Source: Pseudomonadota bacterium
GTDB lineage: Bacteria > Pseudomonadota > Gammaproteobacteria > Xanthomonadales > Xanthomonadaceae
Assembly: GCA_023461075.1 (NCBI GenBank)
Contig: JAEWNY010000124.1
Coordinates: 1-15,132 of the forward strand
DNA length: 15,132 bases
Direction of reading: 5' to 3'
Shown: positions 1-7,337 of the stretch, in pieces
Position numbering within the stretch: position 1 is the stretch's first letter
How the letters are laid out: every line of letters starts with the position of its first letter
The notes under the pieces: model-generated
Database searches by the model: none
What the model saw: only the letters and a program-made list of their open reading frames with translations
Told to the model about the DNA's origin: nothing
Translations under genes and position numbers: made by a program

Positions 1-1085
1 CCTTCGATCATGATTTCGAAGGCGCTGGCCATGCGTGGATTGAGCGCACGCGGCGCTTCCCACGCGCGTTCGAGTCCCGGTATGCGCAGGTGCGAGACCG
101 AGAAACCTGCGAGGCCCGCCTTCGGCTTGCCGCCGCGGCCGGTCGCGCCCTCGTCGCGGATCTCGCCACCGGCGCCGGTCGATGCGCCGGGGAACGGCGA
201 GATCGCGGTCGGGTGGTTGTGCGTCTCCACCTTGATCGCGAACGCGGAATCCGACTGCGGTTGCAGCAGGTACTGCCGCGATGCGCCTTCGGCACGCAGG
301 CGCCGGCCGGGATACCCGGCGACTACCGCGGCGTTGTCGCTGTAGGCCGAGAGCGTGTGCTCCGGCGTCTTGGCATGGGTGTTCTTGATCATGCGGAACA
401 GCGAGCGTTCCTGCTCGACGCCGTTGATGGTCCAATCGGCGTTGAAGATCTTGTGGCGGCAATGCTCGGAGTTCGCCTGCGCGAACATCATCAGTTCTAC
501 ATCGTGCGGATCGCGGCCCAACTCGCCGTAGCGTTCCTGCAGGTATTCGATCTCATCGTCGGCCAGCGCAAGCCCCAGGCGCTTGTTGGCCTCGGTCATC
601 TGCGCCAGCGGCACGATTTCCAGCTCACCGCGCTCTGGACTGGCGAACAGCGCATCGGCGGCATTCGCATCGTCCAGCAACGATTGCGTCATCGGGTCGT
701 GCAGCAGCTTCGCGAGCCCACGCTGCACGGCCGCGTCGTTCGGCCAGCCCTCGACATCGATGCGCAAACCGCGTTCGACCCGCGCCACCGGCAAACCGGC
801 CCCGCGCAGCAGTTCGCCGGCCTTGCTCGCCCACGGCGATATCGTGCCGAGGCGCGGCGACACGAATTTGGATATGGCATGGCCCGCGCGCGGCGCGAAC
901 GCCTCGCCCGCCTGCAGGATGCGACCAAGCGTGGCGATATCCGGCATCGCGCCCGGCTGCGGCTGCACCCAATAGGTGAACCAGCTTCCGGTGATGCGGA
1001 TATCGGGGTGGACGGCGCGAAGGCGAGCTTCAAGGCGCTCGCGGCGGAACGGCGACAGGGCAGTCTGCCCCTCGAGCACGATCAT
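1..1085 (-). CDS. purL: Phosphoribosylformylglycinamidine synthase, N-terminal part (cut by window edge)
   Basis: Fourth step of purine synthesis: ATP- and glutamine-dependent conversion of FGAR to FGAM in the cytoplasm. Translating the minus strand from the ATG at 1085-1083 gives 361 uninterrupted codons to the window edge. The product starts MIVLEGQTALSPF, the usual start of the long single-chain proteobacterial PurL (about 1300 aa), so roughly the first quarter is here. Visible are the N-terminal PurS-like domain (about 1-150), the linker, and the start of the first synthetase domain, with the hallmark FAQANSEHCRHKIFNA at 201-216 and VETHNHPTAISPFPGAS at 286-302, followed by a Gly-rich nucleotide loop (GAGGEIRDEGATGRGGKPKAG, about 304-324). 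No good Shine-Dalgarno precedes the ATG; the start rests on family agreement. A candidate -10 box lies about 30 nt upstream. It is transcribed away from the hairpin that follows dsbC and probably forms its own unit. Confidence 0.96.
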   Translation of the reverse strand, partial: MIVLEGQTALSPFRRERLEARLRAVHPDIRITGSWFTYWVQPQPGAMPDIATLGRILQAGEAFAPRAGHAISKFVSPRLGTISPWASKAGELLRGAGLPVARVERGLRIDVEGWPNDAAVQRGLAKLLHDPMTQSLLDDANAADALFASPERGELEIVPLAQMTEANKRLGLALADDEIEYLQERYGELGRDPHDVELMMFAQANSEHCRHKIFNADWTINGVEQERSLFRMIKNTHAKTPEHTLSAYSDNAAVVAGYPGRRLRAEGASRQYLLQPQSDSAFAIKVETHNHPTAISPFPGASTGAGGEIRDEGATGRGGKPKAGLAGFSVSHLRIPGLERAWEAPRALNPRMASAFEIMIE

Positions 1086-1115
1086 GTGCGGGGAACCGTG
1101 GTGAACGGGCCCGCC

Positions 1116-1121
1116 ATTGTA
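1116..1121 (-). promoter_or_regulatory. Candidate -10 box of purL
   Basis: On the minus strand the hexamer is TACAAT (5 of 6 to TATAAT), in the context GCTACAATGGC, 30 nt before the purL ATG. The expected -35 position falls inside the hairpin stem at 1138-1147 and does not resemble TTGACA, so this is a box match only. The lptF leader carries the same GCTACAATG string. Confidence 0.4.
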
Positions 1122-1122
1122 G

Positions 1123-1147
1123 CGAAGCCGGCACGGGGCCGGCTTCG
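1123..1147 (-). terminator. Hairpin after dsbC, possible terminator
   Basis: Perfect inverted repeat with 10-bp arms (1123-1132 and 1138-1147) and a 5-nt loop, beginning 8 nt after the dsbC stop codon. On the minus strand it is followed by CTACAATGG, not a run of T, so it is not a classic intrinsic terminator. It could protect the dsbC 3' end, end transcription weakly, or reduce read-through into purL. Confidence 0.45.
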
Positions 1148-1154
1148 TCGGGCG

Positions 1155-1961
1155 TCACGGGGTGGCGTTCTGGTCCAGCCACTGCTTGAGCTGCGCCGGC
1201 GGCAGGTAGCCCGGCGGCGACATTCCGTTGGCGGCGATGATCAACGGGGTACCGGTCAGCCCGGCGCGGCGGCCAGTGTCGTACTGCTGCATCACCGGAT
1301 TGGTGCAACGCTCCGCCTTGGGAGTTTTGCCACGCTTGGCCTCGGTCAGCGCCTTGCCGCGGTCGGCCGAACACCAGACCGCCTCCATCTTGCGGAAATC
1401 CTCGCTGCCCGGGCCCATCCGCGGGAACGCGAGGTATTGGATGCTGATGCCCTGGCGGTTGTACTCGCCGATGTCCTCATGCAGCTTGCGGCAATAGCCG
1501 CATTCCACGTCGGTGAACACCGCCACGGTGTACTTCGGGTTGGCGCTGGGAAAGACGATGCGGTCGCTGGCCGGGATCTTGTCGATGAGTTCCTTGCGCA
1601 CGCCGGCCAGTGCCTGCTGCGAGAGATCGCGCTTGCTGTTCATGTCAAGCAACGCGCCCTGCATGACGTAGCGGCCATCGTCCGAGACGTAGAGGACTTG
1701 CCCGGAAACGATGACCTCGCGGAAACCGGGGATCGGCGCGGCGCCCACCTTGTCGATCACCACTTCGCTGTTGAGCTTGCGGATGGCGGCGATCGCGGTC
1801 GCATCGGCGCTGCCGGCGGCGACCTTGGGATCGGCCGGCTTGGCACCCGCGGGCTGCGATGCAGCCGCTTGCGTCTTCGCGGCCGCGGCCGTCGCCTGGT
1901 CCTGCGCGCAGGCGACCGCAGTGACACCGGCCAGCATCGCGACCAACAAAGCTTTCTTCAT
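1155..1961 (-). CDS. dsbC: Thiol:disulfide interchange protein DsbC (possible lipoprotein)
   Basis: Periplasmic disulfide isomerase. 268 aa from the ATG at 1961, chosen because AGGA sits 9 nt upstream on the minus strand and because a signal peptide (MKKALLVAMLAGVTAVACA) starts there; a longer in-frame reading would run back into xerD. Residues 1-17 are a short signal, 18-52 an Ala/Pro-rich linker, about 53-125 the DsbC dimerisation domain, and about 140-268 the thioredoxin fold. The active site is CGYC (C154, C157) in FTDVECGYCRKLHEDI, the cis-proline is P239 in TGTP, and C197/C219 match the structural disulfide of E. coli DsbC. C18 lies in TAVAC, which meets the general lipobox pattern, so the protein may be membrane-anchored; cleavage at ACA by signal peptidase I is the alternative. 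It lies 76 nt after xerD on the same strand, the usual proteobacterial pairing, and is probably cotranscribed with it. Confidence 0.95.
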   Translation of the reverse strand: MKKALLVAMLAGVTAVACAQDQATAAAAKTQAAASQPAGAKPADPKVAAGSADATAIAAIRKLNSEVVIDKVGAAPIPGFREVIVSGQVLYVSDDGRYVMQGALLDMNSKRDLSQQALAGVRKELIDKIPASDRIVFPSANPKYTVAVFTDVECGYCRKLHEDIGEYNRQGISIQYLAFPRMGPGSEDFRKMEAVWCSADRGKALTEAKRGKTPKAERCTNPVMQQYDTGRRAGLTGTPLIIAANGMSPPGYLPPAQLKQWLDQNATP

Positions 1962-2037
1962 GATGTGACGTCCTCGACGCATGACGGGTCCGGGCGGAAA
2001 CAGCTGCGCATTGTCGCACGCCGCCCTGAACCCCGGC

Positions 2038-2991
2038 TCAGGCGCGGGGATGGTGTTGGGCATGCAGGCGCTTGAGTTTCTCCCTGGCCACCAGCGTATA
2101 GATCTGGGTGGTCGAGAGCGATGCGTGGCCCAGCAGCATCTGCAAGGCACGCAGGTCGGCCCCATGGTTGAGCAGGTGGGTGGCAAAGCTGTGGCGCAGG
2201 CCGTGCGGGCTGACCTTGGCCGGATCGATGCCGGCCGCTGCGGCATGGCGTTTGACCCGATGCCAACACTGCTGCCGGGTCAATGGCTTGGCTGCCCCCG
2301 CCAGGAACAACTCGACCGCCTGTCCTTTGGGACCTGCCAAGCGCGGCCGCGCGTTCGCCAGATAGCGTTCCAGCCAGTGCTGCGCCTCCTCGCCGATCGG
2401 CACCAGCCGCTCCTTGCCGCCCTTGCCCATCACCCGTAGCACGCCCTGACGCAGGTTCACCGCCGTGGCCGGCAGTTGAGTCAGTTCGCTCACGCGCAGG
2501 CCGGCCGCGTACATCAGTTCCAGCATCGCGCGATCACGCAGGCCTTCATCAGTGTCGATGTCGGGTGCGGACAGCAATGCCTCGACCTGGCTCTCGCCGA
2601 GCGCCTTGGGCAGTCCACGCGGCTGGCGCGGCGATTCCAGCAAGGCGGAAGGGTCGTCGTCACGCCGACGCTGCCGGAGCAGCCAGCCGTAGAAAGCGCG
2701 CAACGCGGAAAGCAGCCGCGCGTTGCTGCGCGCGCTGTAGCCCTGCGCTGCCCGCCAGCGGAAATAGTCGAACAGGTCGCTACGGCTCGCGGAAAGCAAT
2801 GCGTCATCGTTGCCGCCGCGCCAGCGTGCAAGTCCGGCAAGGTCCCGCCGGTAGCTGTCGAGCGACGCTCGCGCAAGGCCATGTTCGGCCCATATCGCAT
2901 CCAGGAATGCATCGATCAATCGCCCGTCGGCATCGGACAGCGCCGGCAGTGACTGCATCGCCTGGCGGCGTTCGGCGGGCGTCATCGACAT
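2038..2991 (-). CDS. xerD: Tyrosine recombinase XerD
   Basis: Site-specific recombinase that, with XerC, resolves chromosome dimers at dif under FtsK control. 317 aa. The N-terminal SAM-like core-binding domain spans about 21-108 and the catalytic domain about 125-305. The full catalytic set is visible: R166 (AAGLRVSEL), K190 (GKGGKERLVPIG), H263 and R266 (SPHGLRHSFATHLLNHGADL), H289 (LLGHASLSTTQ) and nucleophile Y298 (QIYTLVA). The tail LKRLHAQHHPRA is typical of XerD rather than XerC, and the neighbour dsbC supports this. The start could be 2991 (MSMTPAERR) or 2985. At 2991 a TAAAGT box lies exactly 6 nt before the ATG with no Shine-Dalgarno, suggesting a leaderless transcript. It is divergent from the RDD gene. 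PepA, encoded in this window, is an accessory factor for Xer recombination on plasmids in E. coli. Confidence 0.96.
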   Translation of the reverse strand: MSMTPAERRQAMQSLPALSDADGRLIDAFLDAIWAEHGLARASLDSYRRDLAGLARWRGGNDDALLSASRSDLFDYFRWRAAQGYSARSNARLLSALRAFYGWLLRQRRRDDDPSALLESPRQPRGLPKALGESQVEALLSAPDIDTDEGLRDRAMLELMYAAGLRVSELTQLPATAVNLRQGVLRVMGKGGKERLVPIGEEAQHWLERYLANARPRLAGPKGQAVELFLAGAAKPLTRQQCWHRVKRHAAAAGIDPAKVSPHGLRHSFATHLLNHGADLRALQMLLGHASLSTTQIYTLVAREKLKRLHAQHHPRA

Positions 2992-2997
2992 GGAGCG

Positions 2998-3003
2998 ACT
3001 TTA
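2998..3003 (-). promoter_or_regulatory. Candidate -10 box of xerD, leaderless type
   Basis: TAAAGT on the minus strand, 6 nt before the xerD ATG. It fits TANNNT and would place transcription start at or next to the ATG. No convincing -35 hexamer is seen 16-18 nt further upstream. Confidence 0.4.
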
Positions 3004-3023
3004 TCGCAGCGCGGCTGCATCGC

Positions 3024-3029
3024 TATCCT
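3024..3029 (+). promoter_or_regulatory. Candidate -10 box of the RDD gene, leaderless type
   Basis: TATCCT with 6 nt (GTCGCC) to the ATG at 3036. A weak -35-like TTATCG lies 17 nt upstream at 3001-3006, overlapping the -10 proposed for xerD on the other strand. No Shine-Dalgarno is present. Confidence 0.45.
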
Positions 3030-3035
3030 GTCGCC

Positions 3036-3509
3036 ATGGATGCGAACACCCACGACGCGCGGGCCAGGCCGCTGGTCGGCTGGCGCCTGCTCAGCCTGCT
3101 CTACGATTTCTTCCCGATGCTCGGCATCTGGTTCATCGTGGTGGTGGCCGCGCTCACGCTCAATCGTGGCGACGCGATCCAGAGCAACACCCTGGCCGGG
3201 GCGCTGGAATTGATCGCCCTGCTCGCCGCCACGGGTGTCTACGCAACGACCAGCTGGCGGCGCGGCGGCCAGACCATCGGCATGAAGCCGTGGCGGCTGT
3301 ATGTCACCGATGTCGATGGCGCGCGTGCGCCCCTGGCCCGGCTGTGGCTGCGCTACGCCGCCGGCATCGTCTCATTGCTTTGCGCGGGGCTGGGCTTCTG
3401 GTGGGCGTGGCTGGACCGCGACGGGCTCACCCTGCACGACCGCATCAGCGGCACCCGGATGATCCGCGACGTGCAACGCGACGGCCTCGAGGCGGCACGC
3501 GAGCGCTGA
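3036..3509 (+). CDS. RDD family membrane protein
   Basis: 157 aa. The ATG at 3036 gives MDANTHDARARPL, and the RDD domain begins soon after it; the same reading frame is open further upstream, but that part overlaps xerD antisense and is not protein-like. Three hydrophobic segments lie at about 26-44, 55-72 and 105-126. RDD landmarks are R17 with D24 (GWRLLSLLYDFF), the GQTIGMKPWRLYV signature (78-90) joining helices 2 and 3, and the closing DGLTLHDRISGTRM (129-142). The biochemical role of most RDD proteins is unknown; some have been linked to ion or proton transport, which cannot be judged here. It is divergent from xerD across 44 bp and convergent with lptG, whose stop lies 14 nt past its own, with no clear terminator between them. 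I place it in the inner membrane. Confidence 0.9.
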   Translation: MDANTHDARARPLVGWRLLSLLYDFFPMLGIWFIVVVAALTLNRGDAIQSNTLAGALELIALLAATGVYATTSWRRGGQTIGMKPWRLYVTDVDGARAPLARLWLRYAAGIVSLLCAGLGFWWAWLDRDGLTLHDRISGTRMIRDVQRDGLEAARER

Positions 3510-3523
3510 GCGATCATTCGCGA

Positions 3524-4633
3524 TCAACCACTGCGCCTGCGGAAGAGCACCCACGACACGGTCAGCATCAACAGCGACGGCAGCACGTAGGCGATGCGGT
3601 AGTCGAACTTGTACGCGCCCGCCAGTCGCGAGGCCATCTCCTGCAGCAGCCAGAACCCGAGCGCGAACACCACGCCGAGGAACAGCCGCTTGCCGAGGCC
3701 ACCGCTGCGCAGCGTGCCGAAGGCGAACGGGATCGCCGCCAGACAGAGCGCGAGGACGTTGAGCGGATAGAACCAGCGACGCCAGTAGAACGCCTCGAAC
3801 TCGCCGGCATCCAGTTGGTTGCGCTTGCGGTATTCGATGCTCGACTTCAGCGTCCCTGAGTTGAGATAACGCGGGCGCGCGACGCTAGCCGAGAGCGCGG
3901 CGGCGTCCAGTTGCGACTCCCAGCGCTCCTCGGCCACGCGCGCCTGCGACACCGAACGCTCGGCAAAGGTGGTCCGCACCACGTCCTTCAGCAGCCAACC
4001 CCCGGGGCGGTGCTCGGCGGTCGCCGCATGCGCGATCGATTTCAATCGACCGACTTCGTCGAACTGGTACAGCCGCAGGTCCTTGAGCTCCAGCCAGCGG
4101 TCGTCGCCATCGGTCCGTTCCTGCCCGGAATCGGCATTGAGGAAGACATCGCCCTCCCTCGCCCACAGCCCCGAGTACTGGGCGACGATCATGTTGGGCG
4201 ATGTCGCCGCGGCCTTGAGCGCATTGGCCTTGCGCTCGCCCCATGGCCCGACGGTTTCGCCGGACAGCACCATCAGTCCGGTCAGCACCGCGATGGTCAA
4301 CGCCACCGACATACTGAGGCGCTTGCGCGACAGGCCGATCGCGCGCAAGGCCGTGAGCTCGGAACTCGCGGCCAGCTGTCCGAGGCCGAGCAAGGCGCCG
4401 ATCACCGCCGAGGTCGGGAACAGTTCGTAGAGTCGCCTCGGCAGGGTGTAACTGGAGAACAGCAGCGCATCGCCAAAGCCGTAACTGCCCGTGCCGAGGT
4501 CATCCAGCTGGGCCATCAGCCCGCCGCCGCCGAGCATGAAATCCAGCCCCACCAGCACGAACCACACCGCCAGGACGAAGGTCAGGATCACCTTGCCGAT
4601 GTAGAGGTCATGGATCTTCGGGAACGGCTTCAT
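3524..4633 (-). CDS. lptG: LPS export ABC transporter permease LptG
   Basis: 369 aa; with LptF and the LptB ATPase it extracts lipopolysaccharide from the inner membrane and hands it to the LptC-LptA bridge. The ATG at 4633 overlaps the lptF stop (ATGA) and gives MKPFPKIHDLYIGKV, the family start; the open frame extends upstream only as a shadow inside lptF. Helices lie at about 14-34, 65-87, 106-126, 287-306, 316-336 and 345-364, with a large periplasmic beta-jellyroll region (about 130-280) between helices 3 and 4, as in the YjgP/YjgQ family. The cytoplasmic coupling segment SSELTALRAIGLSRKRL (90-106) is the expected contact with LptB. LptG is the second gene of the lptFG unit and translation is probably coupled to lptF. 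It ends convergently with the RDD gene. Confidence 0.96.
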   Translation of the reverse strand: MKPFPKIHDLYIGKVILTFVLAVWFVLVGLDFMLGGGGLMAQLDDLGTGSYGFGDALLFSSYTLPRRLYELFPTSAVIGALLGLGQLAASSELTALRAIGLSRKRLSMSVALTIAVLTGLMVLSGETVGPWGERKANALKAAATSPNMIVAQYSGLWAREGDVFLNADSGQERTDGDDRWLELKDLRLYQFDEVGRLKSIAHAATAEHRPGGWLLKDVVRTTFAERSVSQARVAEERWESQLDAAALSASVARPRYLNSGTLKSSIEYRKRNQLDAGEFEAFYWRRWFYPLNVLALCLAAIPFAFGTLRSGGLGKRLFLGVVFALGFWLLQEMASRLAGAYKFDYRIAYVLPSLLMLTVSWVLFRRRSG

Positions 4634-5715
4634 CGCGCAAACCTCCGCTTCGGCAGCCGGCCATCGCGGCTGTAGAGCCAGGCACCGAGCAGCAGCAAAG
4701 GCACCACCAGCCACCACAGTCCCAGGGCCACCGGCATCCTGCCCTTGGCGATCAGGTCGGTGCCGAGCAGCATCAGCTGGATGCTGACCATGTAGCCGAG
4801 AAAGCCCAGCACCATGCGTCCATAGCGCGCCTGCCGCGGCGGGCTGCGCGCCAGCGGCACCGCCAGCAGCACCAGGGCCAGCGCGATCAGTGGCGGCGCG
4901 ATGCGCCAATGCAGTTGCGCGCGCGCTTCCGGACGCGCATCGCCCAGCAATTGCGAGGTCGGCACCCGGCGCGGATCGGTCTCGGCACTCGCGGCCTCGC
5001 GATCGGGCATGCGCACGTCGTTGCGGGCGAAGCGCAGCAGTCGATAGTCGCGGGTCGCGGCATCCATCGGCCCTTCGACCTCGAAGCCGTTGCCCAAGGT
5101 GAGGTAACGCTCACGCGCGCCATCGAGGGTGAGCTTGCCTTCGGCGGCGGTCGTGACATCAAGCCGACCTTGCTTGGCCCGGTAAATGAAGATGCGCTTG
5201 AAGGTCGCGCCATCGCCGGCCATTTCGCCGACATAGACCACGCCGCCACCGCCGGGCAGTTCGGTGAAGCGACCGGGCTCGAGGCCGGCGATCAGCAGGT
5301 TGCGATTGGCCTCCTGCACCATCGCCCGCGAGGTGCGATCGGCCCACGGACCCAGCACCAGCGAACACAGCGCGATCAGCGCGATCAGCGGCAGGGTGAT
5401 GATCGCCAGCGGCCGGAGCAGGCGCCTCGGTCCCACCCCGACCGAGGTCAGCACCGGCATCTCGGCATCGCGATACAGTCGGCTCACCGCCATCAGGAGG
5501 CCCAGCATCAGCGCCAGCGGCAGGATGATCGGCAACCAGGTCAGCAACACCAGGCCCAGTTGCGCGGCGGTCATGCTGGCCGGCAGGCGGCCGCGGGTGA
5601 TGTCGCCGAGGACATCGACGAAGGCACCGCCCACCATCACGATCAGCAACACGATCAGCGTGGCGAAGATGGTCTGGGCGAATTCCCGCACCAGGTAGCG
5701 GTCCAGTGTCTGCAT
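4630..5715 (-). CDS. lptF: LPS export ABC transporter permease LptF
   Basis: 361 aa, partner of LptG in the inner-membrane LptB2FG complex. It starts MQTLDRYLVREFAQTIFATL at 5715, matching the family. Hydrophobic segments lie at about 13-36, 52-77, 101-122, 270-290, 299-318 and 327-347, with the periplasmic jellyroll between helices 3 and 4 (about 125-265). The cytoplasmic coupling region is LYRDAEMPVLTSVGVGPRRLL (80-100), the counterpart of the LptG segment. Length is close to E. coli LptF (366). No clear Shine-Dalgarno precedes the ATG. The stop TGA at 4632-4630 shares bases with the lptG start. The gene is divergent from pepA, the same head-to-head arrangement as in E. coli, with 130 bp between the start codons. 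Confidence 0.96.
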   Translation of the reverse strand: MQTLDRYLVREFAQTIFATLIVLLIVMVGGAFVDVLGDITRGRLPASMTAAQLGLVLLTWLPIILPLALMLGLLMAVSRLYRDAEMPVLTSVGVGPRRLLRPLAIITLPLIALIALCSLVLGPWADRTSRAMVQEANRNLLIAGLEPGRFTELPGGGGVVYVGEMAGDGATFKRIFIYRAKQGRLDVTTAAEGKLTLDGARERYLTLGNGFEVEGPMDAATRDYRLLRFARNDVRMPDREAASAETDPRRVPTSQLLGDARPEARAQLHWRIAPPLIALALVLLAVPLARSPPRQARYGRMVLGFLGYMVSIQLMLLGTDLIAKGRMPVALGLWWLVVPLLLLGAWLYSRDGRLPKRRFAR

Positions 5716-5778
5716 TCGGTCGGGCTGGCTGGGAAAGGAGGCGGGGGAGGATGAATTAGACTAGGCGGTTCCTGTGCA

Positions 5779-5793
5779 GGCCGCGTCGCGGCC
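5779..5793. promoter_or_regulatory. GC-rich palindrome in the lptF/pepA intergenic region
   Basis: GGCCGCG, a central T, then CGCGGCC: perfect 7-bp arms around one base. If the TACAAT at 5801-5806 is the lptF -10 box, this palindrome covers about +2 to +16 of the lptF mRNA. It could be an operator or a 5' hairpin. In a GC-rich genome a chance occurrence is possible. Confidence 0.3.
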
Positions 5794-5800
5794 GCCGGGC

Positions 5801-5806
5801 ATTGTA
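5801..5806 (-). promoter_or_regulatory. Candidate -10 box of lptFG
   Basis: TACAAT on the minus strand in the context GCTACAATGCC, the same GCTACAATG as before purL. It would give a leader of about 79 nt. The -35 position (GGTCTT at 17-nt spacing) is poor. Confidence 0.4.
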
Positions 5807-5845
5807 GCCGCCCGATTTGCACCAAGACCGTATGGAATCTCGTCG

Positions 5846-7333
5846 ATGGCCCTCGAATTCGCCCTGAACGGCACCGCGCCCGCCTCCGCCCAAGTCGATT
5901 GCGTGGTGGTCGGCATGTTCACCGACAACGCCCTGACGCCGGCCGGAACTGCGCTGGATGAAGCCAGCGGCGGGCGCCTCGCCGCACTGGCCGAACGCGG
6001 CGACATCGGCGGCAAGGTCGGTCGCACCGCCCTCCTGCACGACCTGCCCGGCATCACCGCGCCGCGTGTGCTGGTGATCGGTCTGGGCGATGCTGCGAAG
6101 TTCGGCACGCCGCAATACATCAAGGCGATCGGCGATGCCGCGCGCACGCTGAAGACAGGCACGGTGAATACTGCGCTGTTCACGCTCTCCGAAGTCGAGG
6201 TCAAGGGCCGCGACGCGGCCTGGAACATCCGCACCGCCGCCATCACCGCCGACCACGCGATGTACCGCTACGTCGCGACGCTCGGTGCCAAGAACAAGAA
6301 GCGCGAGGAAAAGGGTCTGGAGCGCCTGGAGATCGCCGGCACCGATGCAGCCGCCTTGGCGCAGGGCCAGGCGATCGCCGCCGGCGTCGCCTTCGCCCGC
6401 GAGCTGGGCAACCTGCCGCCGAACATCTGCAACCCGCAGTACCTCGCCGAGCAGGGCCAGGCCTTCGCCGGCAAATTCGAAGGCGCCGAATGCGAGGTGC
6501 TGGGCGATGCCGAGATGGAAGCCCTCGGCATGGGCTCGCTGCTTGCGGTCGCGCGAGGCTCGGCCAACCGCCCGAAGCTGGTGGTCATGCGCTGGAACGG
6601 GGGCGGCGAGGCCAAGCCCTACGTGCTGGTCGGCAAGGGGATCACCTTCGACACCGGCGGCATCAACCTCAAGACCCAGGGCGGCATCGAGGAAATGAAG
6701 TACGACATGTGCGGCGCGGCCACCGTGCTCGGCACCTTCGTCTCCGCGGTCGGCATGAAGCTGCCGGTCAACCTCATCTGCATCGCGGTGGCGGTGGAGA
6801 ACATGCCCGATGCCGATGCCTACCGTCCGAGCGACGTCATCACCAGCATGTCCGGCAAGACCATCGAAGTGGGCAATACCGATGCCGAAGGCCGCCTGAT
6901 CCTGTGCGATGCGCTGACCTGGGCACAGAAATTCGAGCCGGCCGCATTGGTCGATGTCGCCACGTTGACCGGCGCCTGCGTGATCGCGCTCGGCAAGTAT
7001 GCGACTGGCGTGATGACCAAGAAGGACGACGATCTCGCCCGCGAGTTGATCGATGCCGGCGAGACCACTTTCGACCGTGCCTGGCAGTTGCCGCTGTGGG
7101 ACGAATACCAGGGCCAACTCGACAGCCAGTTTGCCGACGTCTACAACATCGGTGGCCGCTGGGCCGGCGCGATCACCGCCGGTTGCTTCCTCTCGCGCTT
7201 CACCGAGGGCCAGCGCTGGGCGCACCTGGACATCGCCGGCGTGTCCAATGGCGACGGCAAGATGGGCATGGCCACCGGCCGCCCGGTCGGCCTGCTGAGC
7301 CAATGGTTGCTGGATCGCGCCGCCGCGAAGTGA
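5846..7333 (+). CDS. pepA: Leucyl aminopeptidase PepA (M17)
   Basis: Cytosolic two-metal aminopeptidase, 495 aa. The ATG at 5846 gives MALEFALNG, the expected N-terminus, with GGAA 8 nt upstream; the frame stays open back to a GTG at 5774, but that extension lies in the intergenic region and does not look like protein. The N-terminal macro-like domain is about 1-165 and the catalytic domain about 180-495. Metal and catalytic residues are in place: K264 and D269 (VGKGITFDTGGINLK), K276, D287 (MKYDMCGA), D346 and E348 with R350 in the M17 signature NTDAEGRL. It heads a close-packed set with holC (4-nt gap), the small membrane protein and valS; pepA-holC-valS is conserved in gammaproteobacteria. 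In E. coli PepA also binds DNA as carAB regulator and Xer accessory factor; whether it does so here cannot be seen. Confidence 0.97.
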   Translation: MALEFALNGTAPASAQVDCVVVGMFTDNALTPAGTALDEASGGRLAALAERGDIGGKVGRTALLHDLPGITAPRVLVIGLGDAAKFGTPQYIKAIGDAARTLKTGTVNTALFTLSEVEVKGRDAAWNIRTAAITADHAMYRYVATLGAKNKKREEKGLERLEIAGTDAAALAQGQAIAAGVAFARELGNLPPNICNPQYLAEQGQAFAGKFEGAECEVLGDAEMEALGMGSLLAVARGSANRPKLVVMRWNGGGEAKPYVLVGKGITFDTGGINLKTQGGIEEMKYDMCGAATVLGTFVSAVGMKLPVNLICIAVAVENMPDADAYRPSDVITSMSGKTIEVGNTDAEGRLILCDALTWAQKFEPAALVDVATLTGACVIALGKYATGVMTKKDDDLARELIDAGETTFDRAWQLPLWDEYQGQLDSQFADVYNIGGRWAGAITAGCFLSRFTEGQRWAHLDIAGVSNGDGKMGMATGRPVGLLSQWLLDRAAAK

Positions 7334-7337
7334 TGAT

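Noticed and set aside
1123..1147. Riboswitch or attenuator for purL
   Set aside because: Only one simple stem is present and the proposed purL -10 lies downstream of it, so it would not be in the purL mRNA from that promoter; no purine-riboswitch core is seen.
90..2075. A 661-codon open frame on the plus strand
   Set aside because: It is antisense to purL and dsbC, has no recognisable family and an Arg/Leu/Asp-heavy composition; it arises from third-position G+C of the genes on the other strand.
1962..2246. N-terminal extension of dsbC
   Set aside because: The extended frame overlaps the end of xerD, while the start at 1961 has a Shine-Dalgarno and begins a signal peptide.
3510..3523. Terminator between the convergent RDD and lptG genes
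   Set aside because: Only 14 nt with no inverted repeat; GCGATC occurs twice nearby as a direct repeat, not a stem.
5774..5845. GTG start 24 codons upstream for pepA
   Set aside because: It would put the lptF promoter box and palindrome inside the coding region; family N-termini begin at MALEF.
5756..7303. A 515-codon open frame on the minus strand
   Set aside because: Antisense to pepA, whose catalytic residues are all in place; its His/Gly/Ala/Asp composition is typical of shadow frames.
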